NCBI GenBank assembly: GCA_022574255.1
Contig: JACZSK010000016.1
Coordinates: forward strand, 1-38,027
Direction of reading: 5' to 3'
DNA: 38,027 nucleotides
Origin: Pseudomonadota bacterium
Lineage (GTDB): Bacteria; Pseudomonadota; Alphaproteobacteria; Sphingomonadales; SMXR01
Shown: positions 17,633 through 25,337 of the stretch, piece by piece
How the letters are laid out: every line of letters begins with the position of its first letter
Numbering within the stretch: the stretch's first letter is position 1
Position numbers and translations under genes: made by a program
Notes under the pieces: generated by a model
What the model saw: the letters and a program-made list of their open reading frames with translations, nothing else
What the model was told of the DNA's origin: nothing
Database searches by the model: none

Positions 17633-18799
17633 ATGTCAGACATTTTCGACATAAGCGACAGCAAAAGCATCAGGCGCATCGTTATCAAGATCGGCTCGGC
17701 GCTGCTGGTAAACCCGGAGAGCGGGCGGGTGCGCGATGACTGGTTGAAGGCGCTGGCCGCGGAGGTGGCGCGGCTGATGGCGCGCGGCCAGCAGGTGCTG
17801 ATCGTTTCGTCCGGTGCGGTGGCGCTGGGCGGCCAGCGCCTGGCCCTCGATAACCCGCGCAGCAGCCTGAGCCGCGCTCAGGCCGCCGCCGCGGTGGGGC
17901 AGATTGCGCTGGCCCATGCCTACGAGGAGGCTTTCGCCGGCCAAAAATTGCAGGTGGCGCAGGTTCTTTTGACCATAGGCGATCTGGAAGACCGGCAGCG
18001 TTATCTCAACGCGCGCGCCACGCTGGAAACGCTTTTCGAGTTCGGGGCAGTTGCCCTGATCAATGAAAACGACACCGTCGCCACCAGCGAAATTCGCTTT
18101 GGCGACAACGACCGGCTGGCGGCCCGCGTCGCCCAGCTTGCCGCCGCCGACCTGTTGGTTCTTCTCAGCGATATCGACGGACTTTACACCAGCGACCCGG
18201 CGAAAGACCCGGACGCCATACATATTCCCCTTGTCGAGAACATCACAGCGGAAATCGAAGCCAGCGCCGGACCGTCGGCGAACGCCGGTTTCGGCTCCGG
18301 CGGCATGATTTCCAAGCTGGCGGCGGCGCGCATTGCAACGGAATCCGGCTGTAACGTTATTATCGCCGATGGCCGGGAGGCAGCGCCGATCACCCGCTAC
18401 GAGAAGACCGGCAGGGGCACGCTCTTTCTGCGCCACACCTCGGTGCCCACCGCGCGCAAGGCCTGGCTGAAAACCCTGCAGCTTGCGGCGGGAACGCTCC
18501 GTGTTGATGCCGGGGCCGGGTTGGCGCTCAAAGACGGCAAAAGCCTGCTCGCCGCCGGAATTAGCGGCGCCCAGGGCCCATTTCAGCGCGGTGATTTCGT
18601 TCTCGTGAAAACCGATTCCGGCGAGACGCTGGGTCGTGGCCTGGTGGCCTATACAAGCAGCGAATGCGAGCGCATCATGGGCACCAGGTCGGGCGAGCAC
18701 AGCGCATTGCTGGGCTACCCCGGTCGGGGACCAGTGATCCACCGGGATAATTTTGTGCTGGACGGTTCGGAAGCAGAGAAGACAAGAGAAGAGACATGA
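17633..18799 (+). CDS. proB: Glutamate 5-kinase with PUA domain
   Basis: 388 aa. First step of proline synthesis, glutamate to glutamyl-5-phosphate. Amino-acid-kinase domain from residue 15 ([11 protein letters not shown]), with [27 protein letters not shown] and the [12 protein letters not shown] motif; a PUA domain fills about residues 280-375. ATG 17633 is preferred over the TTG one codon upstream; GGGA precedes it. It overlaps proA by ATGA, so the two are translationally coupled. Confidence 0.95.
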   Translation: MSDIFDISDSKSIRRIVIKIGSALLVNPESGRVRDDWLKALAAEVARLMARGQQVLIVSSGAVALGGQRLALDNPRSSLSRAQAAAAVGQIALAHAYEEAFAGQKLQVAQVLLTIGDLEDRQRYLNARATLETLFEFGAVALINENDTVATSEIRFGDNDRLAARVAQLAAADLLVLLSDIDGLYTSDPAKDPDAIHIPLVENITAEIEASAGPSANAGFGSGGMISKLAAARIATESGCNVIIADGREAAPITRYEKTGRGTLFLRHTSVPTARKAWLKTLQLAAGTLRVDAGAGLALKDGKSLLAAGISGAQGPFQRGDFVLVKTDSGETLGRGLVAYTSSECERIMGTRSGEHSALLGYPGRGPVIHRDNFVLDGSEAEKTREET

Positions 18800-20073
18800 G
18801 CGATCAGGATCAGGCGGAAAACGAGCTGAGGGAAAAACTTGAAGCCATCGGCGGCGCCGCCCGGAAAGCCGCTGTCCTGCTTGCCGCCGCCGGCAGCAAG
18901 GCCAAAAACACGGCGTTAAAAGCGGCTGCGGAAGCCATGCGCGCCGGCACCATCGCCATTATTGAGGCCAACGACAAGGATGTGGCGCTGGCCGGGGAAA
19001 AGGGCCTCTCGGCTTCAATGCTTGATCGCCTGCGCCTGGACGCCGAGCGCGTCGAGGCCATCGCCTCGGCAATGGAGGCGGTGGCCGAACAGCCCGACCC
19101 GGTGGGCCGGGTGCTGGATGAACGCGAGCGCCCCAACGGCCTGAAAATATCGCGGGTCGCGGTGCCGCTGGGGGTCATCGGCATCATATACGAGAGCCGC
19201 CCCAATGTGACCGCCGACGCCGGGGCTTTGGCGCTCAAAGCAGGCAACGCGGTGATCCTGCGCGGTGGCTCTGAGAGTTTCTTTTCCAACCGCGCCATCC
19301 ATATCTGCCTCACCGAAGGGCTGACAAGCGCGGGCCTGCCAAAGGGCGCCATACAGCTGATACCGGTGCGCGACCGCGCGGCGGTGGGTTGGATGCTGGG
19401 CGCGGTGGATTTTATCGACGTCATTATTCCCCGCGGCGGGCGCTCACTGATCGAGCGGGTGCAGAACGAGGCCCGCATTCCGGTGCTGGCCCACCGGGAG
19501 GGGCTGTGCCATGTCTATGTGGACGGCGCCGCCGACGCCGAAAAGGCCATTGCCATCGCGGTCAACGCCAAGATGCGCCGCACCAGCGTTTGTGGCGCCA
19601 TGGAGACGCTTCTCATCGACCGCAAGGCCGCCCATATGGTGCCTGACATCTGCAGGGCGCTGGAGGAAGCGGGCTGCGAATTGCGCGGCGATGAAGCGGC
19701 GCAGGCGCTGTTTCCCTCAATGACTGCGGCCAGCGACGAGGACTGGAGCACGGAATATCTTGATGGCATCCTCTCCATAGCCATGGTCGAGGGCGTCGCT
19801 GGCGCCATGCAGCATATCGCCCGCTATGGCTCAAACCATACTGACAGCATTGTCACTGAAGACCTTGATATCGCAGCGCAATTCCTGGCCGAGGTGGACA
19901 GCGCCATTGTCATGCATAATGCCTCGACCCAGTTCGCCGACGGTGGCGAATTTGGCATGGGCGCCGAGATCGGCATTTCCACCGGACGGCTGCACGCCCG
20001 TGGCCCTGTTGGCGTGGAGCAGCTGACAACATACAAATACGTGGTGCGCGGCGACGGCCAGATACGACCGTAA
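18796..20073 (+). CDS. proA: Gamma-glutamyl phosphate reductase
   Basis: 425 aa member of the aldehyde dehydrogenase superfamily; reduces glutamyl-5-phosphate to the semialdehyde using NADPH. Seen: [17 protein letters not shown] (about residues 122-138), [11 protein letters not shown], the catalytic cysteine in [11 protein letters not shown] (about residue 262), [22 protein letters not shown] and the terminal [12 protein letters not shown]. The ATG overlaps the proB stop. It converges on the homoserine dehydrogenase fusion with only 11 bp between the stops; no clear terminator is visible there. Confidence 0.96.
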   Translation: MSDQDQAENELREKLEAIGGAARKAAVLLAAAGSKAKNTALKAAAEAMRAGTIAIIEANDKDVALAGEKGLSASMLDRLRLDAERVEAIASAMEAVAEQPDPVGRVLDERERPNGLKISRVAVPLGVIGIIYESRPNVTADAGALALKAGNAVILRGGSESFFSNRAIHICLTEGLTSAGLPKGAIQLIPVRDRAAVGWMLGAVDFIDVIIPRGGRSLIERVQNEARIPVLAHREGLCHVYVDGAADAEKAIAIAVNAKMRRTSVCGAMETLLIDRKAAHMVPDICRALEEAGCELRGDEAAQALFPSMTAASDEDWSTEYLDGILSIAMVEGVAGAMQHIARYGSNHTDSIVTEDLDIAAQFLAEVDSAIVMHNASTQFADGGEFGMGAEIGISTGRLHARGPVGVEQLTTYKYVVRGDGQIRP

Positions 20074-20084
20074 TTCCTGTTGCG

Positions 20085-21977
20085 TCAGGATGCCTCCTCC
20101 TTATCGGCGCGCTGCCGCCAGACCTCGAACAAATCCGCCATCACCGATTCCGCCGTCGGCCAGCGTCCGGCGCCCTTGCCCGACAGAGAGATCACCGCGC
20201 CGGAGGCCATGGTTATCCGGATGCGGTTTTGCTCGGCCACCGCGCCGGCCAGGTAATCATCCGCGTCCAGGGCGCGGAGAGAAACGCTTGCGCGAAGCTC
20301 TTCGTCATCCAGTTCGCAGGTGCTGACCTGCTTGTACAGCTTTCCTTCGCGCAGGGCCTGCTGAACCGCATCGGCGGGCAAATCTCTGAGACTTTGGCAT
20401 TTAACAGTATCTGCGGTCAGCGCGACGCCAAAGGCATGACGGATGATGATGACCAGCTTCTCGGCGGCGTCCAGCCCATCCACATCCGCCGACGGCTCTG
20501 CCTCGGCAAATCCTTTCTCCTGCGCCAGGGCAACCGCCTGGTCCAGGTCGTCGCCCTCCTCCAGGCGCCCGAGCACGAAATTGCAGGTGCCGTTTATCAC
20601 CGCTTCAACTTTTCTTATCTGTCCCAAGGACCGCGCCCGGTCCAGAGATTCCAGCACCGGCAGGCCACCGCCGACCGCCGCGGAATATCTCAGCGAAGCG
20701 CCCGATGCCTGTGACGCGGCTTCCAGAGCCGGCCATTCGCGGGCCACCAGCGACTTGTTGGCGGTGACCACATCAACGCCGCGCAGCAGAGCCGCCTTAA
20801 CCAGGTCACTGGCCTGGTTTACCCCGCCCATGAGTTCGACAACCAGATCGGCGCCGCAGAGCGCAATCGCCGCCGGGTCATCGGTCAGCAAGCCGGGGTC
20901 CGATACCTCGTCGCGGTGTCTGGCGGGGTCGCGCACCAGCACCTTCACCAGCTCGAACAATTCCGGGTATTTCAGCAATTGCCGGTAGACGCCGCCGCCG
21001 ACCGTGCCAAGCCCGAGCAGCGCCACCTTCAGCCGACGCGGCTCGGAAGCCGGCACCGCTTGGTCCTCGAAGGCGCCAATGCGGGTCGATCGGGCGCTGA
21101 CGCAGGCGGCAATCTCGAACGGGCGGCCGGCGCGCCGGGCCACGTCCAGCGCCTTTTCCTGTACAACCTCGCCGCCCACCGCCCGGGCTGTTTCCCAGCC
21201 GGCGCGCAGATATCGCTGTGCCGAGGCGCCATCCTCATTGGGGTCGCTGTCGTAAAGGCCGTCCACATCTTTCAGAAGAATCATGCGCTCGGCGAGCAGC
21301 GCATTCGCCAGGTAGATGGCGGTCAGGTCGGTCCCGCCCCGGCCCAACGCCACAAGATTCCCGTTCTGGTCATGGGCGACAAAGCCAGGCACCACCAGCA
21401 CTTCGTATTTGGTCAATAAATCCAATAGCTTGGGCAAATCCACGCCGGCCAAATCCGCATCCATTGGCCCGCCCCGCGCCAGCAGGTCAATCTCGTGCGG
21501 ATCAACAGCATGGCATTCCACGCCCAGGTTCGAGAGCGCCAGCGAGACCAGCGCCGAAGAGCGGAACTCGCCAATGCGCAGCAGCTTGGGCAAGGCAGGC
21601 GAGTCCGGCTCAAAGAATAAATCATCGCTGATCTTGAGAAGCTCGGAGGTCTCGTTGCCGATCGCGGAGACCACCGCGACCACCTTGTAGCCCTCGCGCA
21701 GCCGCCGGTAAATCTCGTTGCAGGCGACCGAGACATGGTCGACAGACTGCAGAACGGAATGGCCGAACTTCAGCACCGCGACGGGCTGAACCGCGCCCTC
21801 TTCATTCAGATGCGGAAAGCGCAGGCTGCGGCCGCCGAGGCCCTGCCTGTCAAACCCGGCCGCCGGGACTTCCCCGGCCCTGCCAAAATACATATGCGGC
21901 AGTTCCGCATCGGGAAACAACGGCGGCTGGCTATTACCCGCTTGATTTCTGTCTGCCATTTCAAAGGCCGGTTTCAT
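20085..21977 (-). CDS. Aspartokinase-like/homoserine dehydrogenase fusion without ACT domains
   Basis: 630 aa. After a 60-residue N-terminal stretch comes an amino-acid-kinase domain (about 65-320): LKFGHSVLQ where aspartokinases have KFGGTSV, then VSAIGNETSEL, GRGGTDLTAIYLA and DVDGLYDSDP. A homoserine dehydrogenase follows (about 325-625): VALLGLGTVGGGV, ELMGG, TANKSL, AVGGGLPVLE, INGTCNFVLGRLEEG and ADVDGLDAAEKL. E. coli ThrA (about 820 aa) has two ACT domains between these parts; here they are missing, and no C-terminal ACT is present either. Whether the kinase half is active is uncertain because of the KFGHS change. ATG 21977 is chosen for GGAG 9 bases upstream. Control appears to be by attenuation (21995-22220). 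Confidence 0.88.
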   Translation of the reverse strand: MKPAFEMADRNQAGNSQPPLFPDAELPHMYFGRAGEVPAAGFDRQGLGGRSLRFPHLNEEGAVQPVAVLKFGHSVLQSVDHVSVACNEIYRRLREGYKVVAVVSAIGNETSELLKISDDLFFEPDSPALPKLLRIGEFRSSALVSLALSNLGVECHAVDPHEIDLLARGGPMDADLAGVDLPKLLDLLTKYEVLVVPGFVAHDQNGNLVALGRGGTDLTAIYLANALLAERMILLKDVDGLYDSDPNEDGASAQRYLRAGWETARAVGGEVVQEKALDVARRAGRPFEIAACVSARSTRIGAFEDQAVPASEPRRLKVALLGLGTVGGGVYRQLLKYPELFELVKVLVRDPARHRDEVSDPGLLTDDPAAIALCGADLVVELMGGVNQASDLVKAALLRGVDVVTANKSLVAREWPALEAASQASGASLRYSAAVGGGLPVLESLDRARSLGQIRKVEAVINGTCNFVLGRLEEGDDLDQAVALAQEKGFAEAEPSADVDGLDAAEKLVIIIRHAFGVALTADTVKCQSLRDLPADAVQQALREGKLYKQVSTCELDDEELRASVSLRALDADDYLAGAVAEQNRIRITMASGAVISLSGKGAGRWPTAESVMADLFEVWRQRADKEEAS

Positions 21978-21994
21978 TGTCAGTAACTCCAAAT

Positions 21995-22026
21995 AAAAAA
22001 CCCCGCTTCCGGTTCCGGGAGCGAGG
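21995..22026 (-). terminator. Attenuator terminator of the homoserine dehydrogenase leader
   Basis: Read leftward, CCTCGCTCCC (22026-22017) pairs with GGAAGCGGGG (22010-22001) with one mismatch, followed by six U. It lies 18 bases before the structural start codon. Its 5' arm UCGCUCCC can pair alternatively with GGGGGCGA (22077-22070) at the end of the Thr-rich leader ORF, 8 bp with one G-U, which is the expected antiterminator. Confidence 0.88.
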
Positions 22027-22058
22027 TGCTGTAAGCTGATATTCCTGTTTGAATTTCG

Positions 22059-22220
22059 CTAAGCGCCGTTCGCCCCCAACTCCGTGGTTGTGGTCATCGT
22101 GGTGGTAATAATAATGGTCATGATCGAGCTTGGCGCGAGAAGAGCGTGCGCGGAATCGGCGGGGGAATGGCTGGTCGCCATGCTCCGCGATATCATCCCT
22201 GTATGCGTCTTCTTCATCAT
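22059..22220 (-). CDS. Thr/Ile/Met leader peptide of the homoserine dehydrogenase attenuator
   Basis: The ORF ends in MTIIITTTMTTTTELGANGA (22121-22059): 13 consecutive residues from the aspartate family (8 Thr, 3 Ile, 2 Met), much like E. coli ThrL, which ends TTGNGAG. The start is uncertain: ATG at 22220 gives 53 aa, other in-frame ATGs lie at 22217, 22196, 22181 and 22121; none has a strong ribosome site. A ribosome stalled in the tract would free the antiterminator segment 6 bases downstream. The 22221-22429 stretch must hold the promoter or readthrough from metB; I see a TTGACT at 22316-22311 but no matching -10 box, and no other gene. Confidence 0.85.
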   Translation of the reverse strand: MMKKTHTGMISRSMATSHSPADSAHALLAPSSIMTIIITTTMTTTTELGANGA

Positions 22221-22429
22221 CAAAACTCTTGTGCACCGGGTTGGTGCCAACGAACCCCGGGCGGCTTTGCCCGTGAATTGAAGCGGCATGGTGCAGACTC
22301 ATGATGCAACAGTCAATCCGAAAAATTCGTTAACGTCATTCGGCGCAGCAAATTTCCTCTCCGAAACCCGCTGAAAACAGCCATTTTTTATGCAGAAGAA
22401 ATTCTTCATTTTGCGCCTTCCACCCTCCC

Positions 22430-23650
22430 TTAACCACACAGGGCTTGTAATTTCACATCGTCCCGGCCACTTTCGCTGTCGGTTTCCGGGTCAATCCGGA
22501 GCGCGGCCAGACCCCGTTGCAGGTCGGCGATCAAATCGTCAACGCATTCGATTCCCACCGACAGGCGCAGCAAGCCCTCACCGATTCCGGCTTCCTTGCG
22601 GGCCTCGGGATCCATTGCGGCATGGGTCATGGACACGGGATGCGCGATCAGGCTTTCGACCCCGCCCAGTGATTCAGCCAGCGTAAACAGCGACAGGCGG
22701 CTGGTGAAAGCCTTCACCGCGTCCAGCCCGCCGGCCAGCTCGAAGCTGAGCATGGCGCCAAAGCCAGACTGCTGACGGGCGGCAATTTCATGGCCGGGAT
22801 GCGCCTTGAGGCCGGGGAAATAAACCCGCGCAATGGCCGGGGCCGCATCCAGAAAGCTGGCAATAACGCAGGCGCTTTTCTCCTGCTGGCTGAGCCGCGC
22901 ATAGAGAGTCTTCAGGCCGCGCAAGGTCATATAGGCATCGAACGGAGCGCCGGTAACGCCGGTGCAGTTGGCCCACCATTTGAGATGCTCGTGCAACTCC
23001 GCCGTCGCCGCAATCACCGCACCGCCGACCACGTCGGAATGGCCATTGATATATTTGGTCGTCGAATGGATCACCAGATCGGCGCCAAGGGCAATGGGCT
23101 GCTGGCGGGCCGGCGACAGGAAGGTGTTGTCCACCGCAACCAGCGCCCCCGCCTCTTTGGCACGGCGGCAGAGGGGCGCGATATCGACAATACGCATCAG
23201 CGGGTTGGTCGGGGTCTCGACCAGCACCAGTCTGGGATTGCGCGCGAACACAGCCGCCAGTTCCCCGGGGTCGGATTGATCGACAAACACCACATCAAAG
23301 GCGCCCTTCTTGCGCCGCGCTTCCAGCAGGCGGTAGGTGCCGCCATAACAATCCTTGGGCGCGACCACCAGGTCGCCGGGGCCGGCCAGGGTCAGCGCCA
23401 GATCGACCGCCGCCATGCCTGAAGAGGTAATCACGCCGCCGACGCCGCCTTCGAGGTCGGCCAGCGCCTGGCTGAGCAGCGTCCGGGTCGGATTGCCCGA
23501 TCGGGTATAATCGAACTCGGGTGCGGCGCCCGGCTCGGGGAAGCTGAAATTGCTCGACAGGTACAGGGGCGGCATGACCGCGTTATGCGCCGTGTCGGCT
23601 TTGACACCGGCGATTACCGCCAGCGTTTCTCCCTTTAGCTTACCGTTCAT
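22430..23650 (-). CDS. metB: Cystathionine gamma-synthase-type PLP enzyme
   Basis: 406 aa Cys/Met-metabolism PLP enzyme. PLP lysine in HSTTKYINGHSDVVGG (about residues 195-210), and the segments GHEIAARQQSGFGAMLSFEL and SLFTLAESLGGVESLIAHP are close to E. coli MetB. It joins an activated homoserine (from MetX) to cysteine, giving cystathionine, although direct sulfhydrylation (MetZ-like) cannot be excluded by sequence reading alone. Its ATG overlaps the metX stop by 4 bases, so it is under the same SAM-I riboswitch. Confidence 0.88.
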   Translation of the reverse strand: MNGKLKGETLAVIAGVKADTAHNAVMPPLYLSSNFSFPEPGAAPEFDYTRSGNPTRTLLSQALADLEGGVGGVITSSGMAAVDLALTLAGPGDLVVAPKDCYGGTYRLLEARRKKGAFDVVFVDQSDPGELAAVFARNPRLVLVETPTNPLMRIVDIAPLCRRAKEAGALVAVDNTFLSPARQQPIALGADLVIHSTTKYINGHSDVVGGAVIAATAELHEHLKWWANCTGVTGAPFDAYMTLRGLKTLYARLSQQEKSACVIASFLDAAPAIARVYFPGLKAHPGHEIAARQQSGFGAMLSFELAGGLDAVKAFTSRLSLFTLAESLGGVESLIAHPVSMTHAAMDPEARKEAGIGEGLLRLSVGIECVDDLIADLQRGLAALRIDPETDSESGRDDVKLQALCG

Positions 23651-24681
23651 GGGGTCTCTCCTTCACAAAATTCATGCAACAGGGGCGCCAGGATTTTGGT
23701 CTCCAGCAAAAAAGCGTCGTGCCCATAAGTTGATTGCAGTTCCACAAGCTCTGCCGGGCCGGCCAGCGTGGCGACCAGCGCCCGCATATCCCCGAGCGGC
23801 ACAAGCCGGTCGCTCTCGACGCCAATCACCAGGGTCGGCGTGGCAATGCGTCCGGGGTCGACGCGGTGCCGGTCCATGGAATCGGACAGCAGCAGTAGCC
23901 GCTCGACTGGCATTTCGCGGGCGAAATCCTCGCCCCGGGAAATCAGGTATTCGCAGACGTCGTATGGGTCGCCGGCTGAATCGCCTTGGGGAATCGAGGC
24001 AAAGCGCAGCGCAAACTCGTCTTCCGTGCGGTAGGTGGTCATGGCCAACTGGCGGGCAAGGGCAACGCCCTCCTCCGCGCAACCCCTGGCGCTGGCAAAT
24101 TTCAGGATGCGGCGCTGGATGCCGCGGATGGCGGTCGCCATGGGATGGGCGCGGTGCGCCGCCGAGATTACGCAGAGACGCCCCAGCAATTCCGGATATT
24201 CCGCCGCCAGGGCCAGCCCGACCATGCCGCCATACGACGAGCCGACGAAGGCATGCAGCTTCGGTTCGCCAATGAACTCAAGCGCATGAGCCAGCGCACG
24301 CGCCTGGTCGCCCGTGGTAATCGCCGGAATCCCGGTCCCGTCGCCAGGCAGAAAGTCGAAACCCAGAACGCGGAATTTAGAGAGGTCAATGCCGCCAGAA
24401 ATCGCCACCAAGGCTGACCACCAGCCTTTGTTTGAGGCTTCATCCGAAACAAAGCGGTTGGCCGAGATGCCCCCCGACACCGCAACCAGCGGCGCCCCGG
24501 CGGGGCCGGTAATGCGAACAAGAAATTCAGCGCCGTCCAGCGTCGCGCCGCAATCCAGCTCGAACCCTGCCGGTTCGGACCCGTTAAACAGCGGCACGGC
24601 AATATCCTGACCCGTCCAGCGATCTGGAACCGGCGACGCCACCCGAATTTTCTGTTCCGCTAAGCCTGCAACACCTGGCAT
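23647..24681 (-). CDS. metX: Homoserine O-acyltransferase, MetX family
   Basis: 344 aa alpha/beta-hydrolase-fold enzyme that acylates homoserine for methionine synthesis. Nucleophile serine in VGSSYGGMVGLALA (about residue 141), and YGHDAFLLE near the C terminus supplies the catalytic histidine; an Asp in IGVESDRLVP completes the triad. Proteobacterial MetX proteins may use acetyl- or succinyl-CoA; I cannot tell which. ATG 24681 has GGAG 7 bases upstream, better than the GTG at 24696. First gene of the metX-metB unit. Confidence 0.9.
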   Translation of the reverse strand: MPGVAGLAEQKIRVASPVPDRWTGQDIAVPLFNGSEPAGFELDCGATLDGAEFLVRITGPAGAPLVAVSGGISANRFVSDEASNKGWWSALVAISGGIDLSKFRVLGFDFLPGDGTGIPAITTGDQARALAHALEFIGEPKLHAFVGSSYGGMVGLALAAEYPELLGRLCVISAAHRAHPMATAIRGIQRRILKFASARGCAEEGVALARQLAMTTYRTEDEFALRFASIPQGDSAGDPYDVCEYLISRGEDFAREMPVERLLLLSDSMDRHRVDPGRIATPTLVIGVESDRLVPLGDMRALVATLAGPAELVELQSTYGHDAFLLETKILAPLLHEFCEGETP

Positions 24682-24693
24682 GTCGATTCTCCA

Positions 24694-24718
24694 CAAAAAA
24701 AGCGCCTCAAAAAGCGCT
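24694..24718 (-). terminator. Terminator of the SAM-I expression platform
   Basis: Leftward: AGCGC (24718-24714), an 8-base loop, GCGCT (24705-24701), then seven U, 13-20 bases before the metX ATG. Its 5' side overlaps a GATGAG (24722-24717) that duplicates the 3' strand of the aptamer's P1 helix. The P1 5' strand CTCATCAA could pair here over 8 bases when SAM is absent, disrupting the terminator. Confidence 0.8.
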
Positions 24719-24768
24719 CATCAAAAAACTTGCGGAGATGCACAGCGTGCGACAAAGTTTGTCGCCAC

Positions 24769-24890
24769 CTCATCTGTCAGTGGGCGTAAACGCCCCCGCA
24801 GGAATTGGCACCGTAACAAATAATCGCGTTGCGATTACCTGCAGGTTGCCCCGGCTTCTAAGGGCCTGTCCCTCAGCCGGTCTTGATGAG
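24769..24890 (-). promoter_or_regulatory. SAM-I (S-box) riboswitch aptamer
   Basis: The 122-nt leftward segment has the S-box core in order: P1 5' strand CTCATCAAGA, the GAGGGACAGGCCC block, GAAGCCGGGGCAACC, GGTGCCAATTCCTGC, and P1 3' strand GATGAG, with the expected variable helices between (for example GGGGGCGTTTACGCCC-type P4). Binding of S-adenosylmethionine should stabilise P1 and let the terminator at 24694-24718 form, shutting off metX-metB. A hairpin GCGACAAA-C-TTTGTCGC (24765-24749) separates aptamer and terminator. Confidence 0.95.
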
Positions 24891-24897
24891 TGATTTC

Positions 24898-24927
24898 CCA
24901 ATACGCTGAAGAATACCGTGCCGTCAA
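24898..24927 (-). promoter_or_regulatory. Possible promoter for the metX riboswitch transcript
   Basis: TTGACG (24927-24922) and TATTGG (24903-24898) are 18 bases apart and would start transcription near 24891, directly at the aptamer's first base. The -35 box is good and the -10 box is weak; position relative to the aptamer is the main support. Confidence 0.4.
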
Positions 24928-24983
24928 CTTTATTTTTGAAATTTTCCTTTACTTCTTTTTAACGTTCAGCAATATAAATGCTT

Positions 24984-25026
24984 AGTACCGCAAGAAACTT
25001 ACGTTTCTGGGGCGGCACTTTTTTTT
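24984..25026 (+). terminator. Strong rightward terminator-like hairpin ahead of the ilv leader
   Basis: Outer stem AGTACCGC (24984-24991) with GCGGCACT (25012-25019), one mismatch; inner stem AGAAAC (24993-24998) with GTTTCT (25003-25008); then an eight-T run. It lies 33 bases upstream of the leader ORF and no gene precedes it in this direction; a 16-codon ORF through it (24978-25028) is probably chance. After it, TTTTTTTTAGCCTA repeats (25019-25045), and AGGCTAAAAAA at 25219-25229 is complementary to both copies. Confidence 0.6.
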
Positions 25027-25058
25027 AGCCTATTTTTTTTAGCCTGATGAGACAAGTA

Positions 25059-25220
25059 ATGACCGCAATGAATCAAATGATGCTGCAGAGCATTTCACAG
25101 ACCGCCAGCCCGGCTTCGGGCCTGGTGTCTGATTCGTCGCGCGCGCTTCTCTCGCTTCTTATTCTAGTAACCATTCTTGTATCGATTCTTGGGATCACCC
25201 AGAACGGAGGAAGCACTTAG
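25059..25220 (+). CDS. Branched-chain amino acid leader peptide (ilv/leu attenuator)
   Basis: 53 aa ORF. Residues 30-46, LLSLLILVTILVSILGI, contain 7 Leu, 4 Ile and 2 Val. The codons used there (CTT, CTA, ATT, GTA) are uncommon in the surrounding GC-rich genes, typical of attenuation control codons. The ribosome site is weak (GAG about 8 bases upstream). GAGGAAGC at 25207-25214, near the stop codon, is perfectly complementary to GCTTCCTC at 25259-25266 in the terminator's 5' arm, so stalling at the Leu/Ile/Val codons should favour antitermination. It is directly upstream of the ilvD-to-leuB operon. Confidence 0.93.
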   Translation: MTAMNQMMLQSISQTASPASGLVSDSSRALLSLLILVTILVSILGITQNGGST

Positions 25221-25254
25221 GCTAAAAAAGAACATAGCCACGGCAACGACAACG

Positions 25255-25287
25255 CCCTGCTTCCTCAGACCGGAAGCGGGGTTTTTT
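25255..25287 (+). terminator. Attenuator terminator of the ilv-leu operon
   Basis: CCCTGCTTCC (25255-25264) pairs over 10 bp with GGAAGCGGGG (25272-25281, one U-G), loop of 7, followed by six T and a further TTTTT. It lies 34 bases after the leader stop and 50 before ilvD. A 23-base segment here (25269-25291) is identical to that of the homoserine dehydrogenase attenuator (21991-22013 on the other strand). Confidence 0.93.
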
Positions 25288-25337
25288 ATTTTTAACGGAC
25301 CAGTTGAGCAACCAAGGCAGAAAACGAACCGAAGAGC

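Noticed and set aside
21961-22302. His/Asp/Tyr-rich ORF (HDHYYYHHDDHNHG) on the minus strand
   Set aside because: It is the other reading frame of the ACC/ATT/ACG repeats encoding the Thr-rich leader and runs through the attenuator terminator into the hom start; the leader frame explains the sequence better.
22325-22429. Terminator after metB
   Set aside because: The GAAGAA/TTCTTC pairing and GCTG-TTTT-CAGC hairpin are short and lack a following T-run in the leftward direction.
24978-25028. 16-codon ORF ahead of the ilv leader
   Set aside because: It runs through a terminator hairpin into its T-run, has no ribosome site and no informative codon run.
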